The notes below the pieces were generated by a model, which was not told where the DNA came from, did not search any database, and worked only from the letters and a program-made list of their open reading frames with translations. Shown one piece after another: positions 57,200 through 64,000 of a DNA stretch of 64,000 bases (position 1 is the first letter of the stretch; every line of letters begins with the position of its first letter). Both the position numbers and the translations under genes were made by a program. Where the stretch lies: the NCBI GenBank assembly GCA_963662155.1, contig OY759261.1, forward strand, positions 9,590,072 to 9,654,071, read 5' to 3'. This DNA is from Lamellibrachia columna. Taxonomy: Eukaryota > Annelida > Polychaeta > Sabellida > Siboglinidae.

Positions 57200-57681
57200 A
57201 GAATACAATAATAAATATATGACTGAAATGTGGGAACATTTCAAACAGTGTTATACTCAACTAGTGGAGAAGCATGTCCCATTCAAACAGATAAAGCAGG
57301 GTTCAAGACTAAAGCCTCCATGGGTAAGATACAAATATGTGCAAAAGGCAAAAAAGTAAACATGCAAAACAAGTAGTTGTAAATAAAAGTGGGCTTTCAG
57401 TCGATCTTATAATATATAAATTTAAAAAAAACTACTGACTGTCTTAAAGGAGGCACAACTGCACTATGAAGAAAAATGTGTTGACCAAATAAATGTTAAC
57501 GATAAAATATTATGGAACTACACTAGAAGCTTCCGGAATATCGGACTTGGTGCAGCGACATCAATTTGGTGCAGATAATTTACAGAAAAAAAAGCGGTAT
57601 ATCGAATATAATAAGTATTACTATTGCATATATATTATACATAAACGTATTGTAGACATATATTAGGAAACAGGTTTTGTT
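57200..57681 (+). repeat. Direct duplication of 56,521-57,003
   Basis: 482 bp repeating the LINE C linker and the following non-coding part, with a few differences (CTAGAAGC for CTGGAAGC, TATAAATTTAAA for TATATCAATTAAA). With inverted repeat 2 this makes three copies of that stretch within 3.3 kb. Confidence 0.95.
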
Positions 57682-58308
57682 AATTATTAGTCAGAGGCAG
57701 TATTTTAGAGTAAGTTAGTTCGGGACTCCGACAGGGAAGTCAGTGAGCGTTAATAGGTTTGTTTTCCATTCGAAATTGAGATAGCATATTGAATAGTCAG
57801 AAACGGTGGAACATTTGTTAGAATAAGTATTACTGTTACACATATATTATACACATACTTCTTATAGACATATATTAACAAACGGTTTTTTTTAACAGAG
57901 GCAGGATTTTTCCCGGACCCAAATTCAACGAGCGATAAAAGGGACTTTGTTTACAGGTTGTGAATTAAACTGGTGTACCAAACTATCGTTTACATTGTTA
58001 AATATATATTAGATAAAGTGATACATTTACATAAATTACATACATAAGGTAATATCTGACATAGTTGTAGTAAACGATTTCGGTAAAAAGGAATTAACAG
58101 CAGGATTAAACGTAAGTTGGTATACACTGACTTCGTTGTTTTGTTTACACAGTGTTCTCTGTATTCGCTAGGTGGCAGGCTTTTCTTTGCTTGTGCGATC
58201 GTAGTAGAAAATACATAGTTAGCAAGTATATTAGCCTAAAGTGTTCTTTTGAACACAAAAACAGCCTTATTCAAGGCTAACATAGCAATCAAATAAAGAC
58301 TGAATTTT
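57682..58308 (+). other. Probable 5' untranslated region of LINE A copy 3
   Basis: Non-coding stretch leading to the ORF1 start at 58,309. It contains two diverged copies of a ~210-bp unit (57,615-57,750 and 57,825-57,940) sharing TATATTATACA, TAGACATATATTA and CAGAGGCAG. Tandem 5' repeats are common promoter units in LINEs; their role here is inferred. Confidence 0.4.
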
Positions 58309-59575
58309 GTGATGGCGCCGTGCAAACGGCAGGTAAAGGCCACCAGGCATTTAATATGTAACAGTTGTAGCAACTGGGTGGACTTCGTCAAGTCCGGGTG
58401 TGAGAAGTCCTGGACTGAGGTTCAGGCGGATAGTTTTAGTTTTGAGTGTAGGGGATGCACTAGGATAAAGGAACTTGAGGGGGAGTTAGAACAGCTGCTC
58501 GTTGTGGCAGTGGTGGGAAGGAGCAGGTGGGTTGTGCCAGTGGTTCTGGTGGGGGCAGTAGATGATAAAGTGGGGAAGACGACGAGATAGATGCTAGGGA
58601 GAGATCACCTCAGCCTGGGAGGAGGCTGAGAGGAGGTAAGGTGACAGGTCGTAGGGAGACAGGACGTAAGGAGACAGGGTGTAGGGAGACAGGACGAAAG
58701 AAGACGAGAAGGAAAGAAATGGGAGGGAATACAAATGGATCGAAGGAAAGGGGATTGGTGGAGACAGTAGCGAAGGAGTCGGGGGGGGGGGAGGAGATGA
58801 TAGTTAAGGCGATGGGAGTGAGGGAGACGGGAGGGTAGGTGTCAGGAGGGACGGCGACGGGAGCGCAAATTAGCAAGGAGACGGGAGGGAAAGGTTGATA
58901 GGTTGATGAGTGAGAGAGAGCCTGATAACAGTCTGCCACCAAGTGACAATGCTGCAGGACAGAATGTGATGGAGGGGATTCATCGGAAGAGCTATTCCGA
59001 GGCAGTGATAGAGGGGGTGAGAAAGAGAGCGAGGGTGTTTATGGGGTACTTGATAGTTAGGAAGACTGACAAAGTCTTAAACAAGGAGATGACGTGGTAG
59101 TTTGCTTGCCTGGGGCCAAATTAGAGGCGATAACTGAGAGGGTACAAAACATCGTGGGTTCGGGCAAGGGTGGATCAGTTTTAGTACACGTAGGGACAAA
59201 TAACGTAGAGAGGGAGGGTACAACTGCCATAATTAGGAAATACAGGAATTTGGTCAGAACACTAAAGCAGACGCGGGTTGAGTAGGTAATACTGTCAGGG
59301 ATGTTACCAGTAATAGGAAGGAGGGGTCACATATATCGAAATTGCCGGGGGATGGCAATTAACATGCTAGTCGAGAAGCTATGTAGGGGTGAGGAAGTTG
59401 GTTTTGTGGATTTGTAGGGAAGTTTTGTTGGAAGGGCTGATATGTACATGAAGGACGGGCTTCATATAAGTGGAAAGGGGGCAGCAGTATTTGCGGATGG
59501 ACTAACAGCAGCAGCAGACAGTGGCATGGGTAGCATAACTGATATTTTTAGTAGTAAAAACTATTTAAACTAGAA
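58309..59575 (+). pseudogene. LINE A copy 3, ORF1 (zinc finger, basic repeats, SGNH esterase-like)
   Basis: The most complete 5' end of the family. ATG at 58,309 opens a zinc-finger-like domain (LICNSCSNWVDFVKSGCEKS ... ECRGCTR), then a coiled coil (ELEGELEQLLVV), then the basic Gly/Arg/Lys repeat region (58,641-58,840), then the SGNH domain in pieces: SYSEAVIEGVRKRARVFMGY (GDS block changed to GYL, so the nucleophile serine is lost), SVLVHVGTNNVEREG, and MKDGLHISGKGAAVFAD-like to ~59,525. Frameshifts at ~58,590, 58,900 and 59,093 and a stop at ~59,284. Confidence 0.75.
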
Positions 59576-59639
59576 GCGTAGGGGGGTTACTTAGATATGC
59601 CTCAAGCAGGACAAGAGGCCACTAGTACAGATTAAACCA

Positions 59640-61034
59640 ATAAAAAAATGTTCGAAAAACATGTAGGAAACAGGTTATATATGCGTGTGTTTAAATGCTA
59701 GGAGTATAGTAAATAAGAAAAACGAATTAAACATTATGGTAGAAGATATTGACCCTGACATAATTGGTATTACTGAATCATGGGCCAACACAGACATAAC
59801 AGATGCTGAATTAGGATTGACAGGATGCGTAACGTTTAGGAAAGATCGAATAGGAAGAAGGGGAGGGGAGTTAGTTTATATGTTAAAGAATCTATTCAGG
59901 CTTACGAAATTAAATTATATAGGAAAGCAGATTACGATGAAGCTGTTTGGTAAAAAAATAGTTTCAGGAAATTCAAAATTAACTATTGAATTAGTTTACC
60001 GAAGTCCAAACATAAACGAAGAGGATAACACAAACATACAAAATGCTATAAAGGAAGTTAGTAAAGGGGAATGTATCATAATGGGAGATTTTAACCATGG
60101 ACACATACAATGGAAATCTCTATTTTTAATTAAGGATAGCTTCCTTACTCATCACGTGCTAGAACCAACCAGGTGGAGAAAATGTATTAGATATAGTTTT
60201 ATCATCATATAATGAATTAGTGGACAATGTAAAAATACATGTACCATTGGGTAACAGTGACCACAATCAAATACATTTTGACATCAATGTAAAATCAGAA
60301 AGTAAAAATAAAAAACCTATAGGAGAAACTTCCACACAGGTAACTTTAAAGATATGAGAAAATACTTAGCAAAACTAGATTGGAATAACATGACGATGAA
60401 TAAGACCGCATTGGAATGTTGGAATATTCTAAAATATGAAATGGAGAGTATCATCGATAAATTTGTTCCCTTGAAAAAACAAAGAAAACGGTCTAGAAAG
60501 AAACACTTGTCAAAAGAAGCTATTAGAAAAATAGTGTTTAAGCAAACTATGTGGAGGGTTTATAAGCATACCAGAAAGGGCGAAGACTATGCAAATTACA
60601 AAGAGGCAATTAACCTAGCTACAACTGAAATTAGAAAATATAAAAGAAACTTTGAAAAAAATTGGCAGGTAATATAAAAAATGACAGCAAGAGTTGTTAT
60701 GCTTATGTAAAGAGTAAACAGAAAGTTCAAGATAAGGTCGGACCACTGGAAAACAACAGGGGAAACATAATTTCAGACGGGTTTCAAATGGCAGAGGTCC
60801 TGAATGAGTATTTCAGCTCAGTTTTTACCACAGAAGATATCAGCTCACTTCCAGTCCCATTTACTAAATTAGTACACCACTTGCAAAATTGTTTAACTTG
60901 TCACTATAGGAAGGAATAGTTCCTTCAGAATCGAAAGAAGACCAGTGCGTTTCACATCAGTTGTATGTAAATTACTCGAAACATTAATTAGAGACCACAT
61001 GGTGGAATTCCTTGTGAAACATAAATTAATAAAT
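59640..61034 (+). pseudogene. LINE A copy 3, ORF2 (endonuclease, truncated reverse transcriptase)
   Basis: Endonuclease: CLNARSIVNKKNELNIMVED, IIGITESWANTDI, ELVYRSPNINEEDN, IIMGDFNHGH, and GNSDHNQIHF (intact SDHN). Then a linker (KHLSKEAIRKIVFKQTMWRV) and a reverse-transcriptase N-part to ISSLPVPFTKL. Two deletions remove the palm start, leaving VRFTSVVCKLLETLIRDHMV near 60,945-61,034, where the element breaks off into LINE D. No catalytic FADD remains. Confidence 0.8.
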
Positions 61035-62886
61035 ACATATACTTTACTAAAGAGAAGCATACGTGCATCCAAACAACATTATTTTGCATCCACCTTCGCT
61101 AAATATAAATCTGACATCAGAAACACATGGACAACTATAAATGAAATTATTTCAAGAAAAAACAACAAGAAATGTTTTCCCAAATCTTTCAATATAAATA
61201 ACAAAGAAACAACAAACAGACTAGATATAGCCAATAAAATATATATAGCCAGATAAAAATTCCAAGCACTACCTTAAACAAAAATGTTAACTGTAAATTC
61301 ACACTTAATAACGTTGACGAACTAATTGTACAAAAAACAATAAACAATCTTCCGTCTAAAAATAGTACAGGGATTGACGGCATTTCAACTAATTTGCTAA
61401 AACAAATTGCACCAAAAATAATAAAATCTTTAACGGTATTTATAAAGCAAGTTTTTAGAGCGGGGATATTCCTCAAAAAATTAAAAGTGGCCAAAGTCAT
61501 TCCACTGTTTAAAAATGGCGACCCGACAATAATCAACAATTACAGACCAATTTCCCTTCTACCAGCCATATCAAAAGTATTGGAAAAAATCATGGGCATT
61601 CAACTATCCTCCTATTTCGAAAGTAAGAAACTGTTTAAACAAATCAATATGGCTTCCGCTCTGGTCACTCGACTGAATACGCAGACTTAGAATTGATAGA
61701 CAGAAGAACAACCGAAATGGATAATTATGAGGTACTGTTCAGCATATTCCTTGACCTCTCTAAAGCGTTTGATACTTTAGACCATAACACATTACTATGC
61801 AAATTAAAGCATTATGGTATTGAAGGGGTACCTCTGAAATTTTATGAAAGCTATTTATCAAATATTACACAATATGTATAAATTGCTGATGTAAAATCAG
61901 AAATCTTATCAATAGCAACTGGTGTACCCTAGGGCTCCATTCTTGGACCAATTCTCTTTATTATCTATATTAATTTGTTTAAACGACCAAGCCAAATTTT
62001 CAACTTCATATTCTATGCAGATGATACCACTTTGTTAAGTACAATGAGTAATTTCACAAAATGCACATAATGATGATGTTGATATATTGATAAATGAAGA
62101 ACTCTACAAAATTAATGATTAGCTAGAAATAAATAAACTTTCCCTTAACGCTGCCAAATCCAAATTCATGGTTTTCCACTTGCCAAAAAAAGTATTCAAA
62201 ACACCTGTTCCTAAAATAAATAATATAATAATAACAAAGGTTGACGATTTTAATTTCTTGGGATTAATGTTGGATACCCAACTGAATTGGAAAAACACTC
62301 TGAAAATATATCAATCAAAAAGTACACTAAATATACTTAAACTAGTACTGCCTATGATAATTAAAATTATGCTATATTACACGTTATTAGTACAACATAT
62401 AAATTATTGTTTAATTACTAGGAGGTTCCAATGTCAAAGAATTAATCAACTTCAGAAAAGGGCTATACGAATAATAACGTTGAGTAATTTAAATTCACAT
62501 ACTGACCCGCTATTTAAACAAATTAAACTTACTAAAAGTGCCTTCAAGAATAAAAAATGTATTATAAATTTATACATAATAAATTATATACATACATACA
62601 ACCATGGCAGATAGCAAAAAACTCCGAGATACATGGTCATAATACACGCAACCAAAACAAAACTCACATTTATGGTATAAAGCATACTTTTGCAAAACAA
62701 TGGCTTAAATACAGTTTACCAAATATTATCAACAATACCTCTCAAAGTGTGAAAGACAAACTTTATACACACAGTTTACAGGGTTTCATAAATTCTGCAA
62801 AGTATCATATCATTCAGAATTACAAAAACACGTGCACAATCATCAACTGTTATACATGTGCATACATGCGCAATCAACTTCAATGA
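61035..62886 (+). pseudogene. LINE D reverse transcriptase (5' truncated)
   Basis: A different non-LTR element in the same orientation: NTWTTINEIISRKNNKKCFP, NNLPSKNSTGIDGISTNLLK, VIPLFKNGDPTIINNYRPIS, LFSIFLDLSKAFDTLDH (first catalytic Asp), GSILGPILFIIYI, FNFIFYADDTTLLSTMS (YADD intact), NAAKSKFMVFH, and a C-terminal tail ending HSLQGFINSAKYH ... CTIINCYTC. The frames shift at ~61,255, 61,660, 61,880, 62,070 and 62,560. No endonuclease. CR1/L2-type clade not further resolved. Confidence 0.8.
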
Positions 62887-64000
62887 TGTTAGATACACTC
62901 AAACACTATAAATACAGTTTCACTTTCTCACTTCACTACACACTATGAACATACACCACAGCGGCATAATAAAACAACAATCCAGGTTTTCATTGACGGT
63001 GGACTTTACTTTACTACATTTTAATGTTGATAACTTTATATCTATATTATTTTCTTTCCTCAGAAACTAAAACAAAAGAACACGACGGGTGGCTCCTACA
63101 GTAGCGACTTTTCATAAGTCTTTGTGGGAGTCTCCATGACCCTCTATGTATACAGTAATATTTTATTACGCACAATTATATACTGATATATTATTATTTA
63201 ATGCGTATACCATTTGGATCTAATAAATTACTCACTTAAAAACTACACTAAAGCTGGTGATCTGTCTGATAACAACAATTTGTGACCCATTGCTCTTGCC
63301 ACAATTGATATTATTTGAATTTTTAATATTATCTAGGGTTTCCACTTTTTAAACTACATATGTTAACAAATTAGAAAAAAAAACATCACATATGTATGAT
63401 ATTGGGCATCATTGCACCAATAAAGGAATACCGTGAACACACTGGCCTTGTACACAGCCACTAATTAAAACACATCACCAGCTGTTAGAGAGTACCCATT
63501 CAGGAAACTAAGACTTGTACACGCCAAGCAATACGAAAACACTGTGAAACCTGAGATCAGTGTCGGTTGTTACGTACGTTTGGTGAATACTGTTGGTGGA
63601 CCATTTCTCGGAGGGGCTGTGTCCAATGGTAACTTCAAGGCACGAGAGCTTTGACCCAACAGCAGAGCTCCAGGACAGAGGCTTCCAGCAGCTGGGGAAA
63701 AAATACAGTACTTACAGGAGGTGTCACTTGCAGGTAATATACCACAACAATATGCTGACATTCATCAAAGTGCAGATCTAACTAAAAATTATTTGCATCA
63801 CATACTATCTTATTCATAAGATGACCAGTTAATTAAATAAGATGTTGCTGTTAAACAAGCGTTTGTTCTAATATTAATTATTATGCCATCCATTTTGTCT
63901 ACTGTTTTACCCCAATTGGCCTACTTTTGTTTTCAGGACATACATCATTTGGTATACTGTTGGTCTCATTGCTTCATGGATCCCATATGCAGCTCACTCA
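62887..64000. other. LINE D 3' region and unassigned sequence
   Basis: The first 200-300 bp are probably the 3' untranslated part of LINE D (end not defined). Beyond that no gene was recognised. 63,570-63,780 is a GC-richer patch open on both strands, without family support. Confidence 0.3.

Noticed and set aside
63570..63781. Host exon at the right edge
   Set aside because: Open on both strands and GC-richer, but no family similarity or convincing splice frame could be settled within the window.

Overview
The window is nuclear DNA of an invertebrate metazoan. The evidence is spliced genes with GT-AG introns, long (TA)n, (GA)n and (CA)n tracts, minisatellites, and many non-LTR (CR1/L2-like, RTE-like), DIRS-type and hAT-type transposon remains. 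No operons, rRNA or tRNA genes were seen. The phylum cannot be fixed from the sequence alone.

1-22.3 kb is a decayed tandem array of paraoxonase (PON)-family genes. One member (12,401-19,437, + strand) can be assembled from nine exons whose phases all agree, giving 348 codons (vertebrate PONs are about 355). It keeps the family fold signatures, the disulfide cysteines and most calcium ligands, but lacks both catalytic-dyad histidines, and exon 7 has CG instead of AG at its splice acceptor. On both sides lie repeat units holding only its first exon (signal-peptide exon with donor) and/or the last 16 codons, joined by homologous non-coding DNA. These units are broken by a hAT transposase remnant (3.6-4.3 kb), a CR1-like LINE (8-10.4 kb) and an RTE-like LINE tail with a clean target-site duplication (11.95-12.2 kb).

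22.3-33.5 kb is dominated by repeats: a 2-kb 22-bp minisatellite, a 19-bp minisatellite, a large compound microsatellite, a small MITE-like element and (TA)n tracts. There is one possible membrane-receptor exon (31.1-31.4 kb, minus).

33.5-63 kb is a transposon graveyard. Three copies of one SGNH-esterase LINE family ('LINE A': 33.6-37.3 kb minus; 44.5-46.4 kb plus; 58.3-61.0 kb plus) are recognisable, with a second LINE (B), a third (C), a fourth (D, 61.0-62.9 kb) and a DIRS-type tyrosine-recombinase retrotransposon with terminal inverted repeats (48.7-53.1 kb, minus). Two very large inverted repeats stand out: 35,773-39,585 / 42,225-46,355 (about 4-kb arms) and 54,175-55,362 / 56,012-57,199 (1,188-bp arms, nearly identical). 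If transcribed, both would fold into long LINE-derived double-stranded RNA.

Apart from the PON gene and the weak receptor-exon candidate, no host gene is supported. All distances and phases were worked out by eye from the sequence; family assignments rest on motif recognition from memory.
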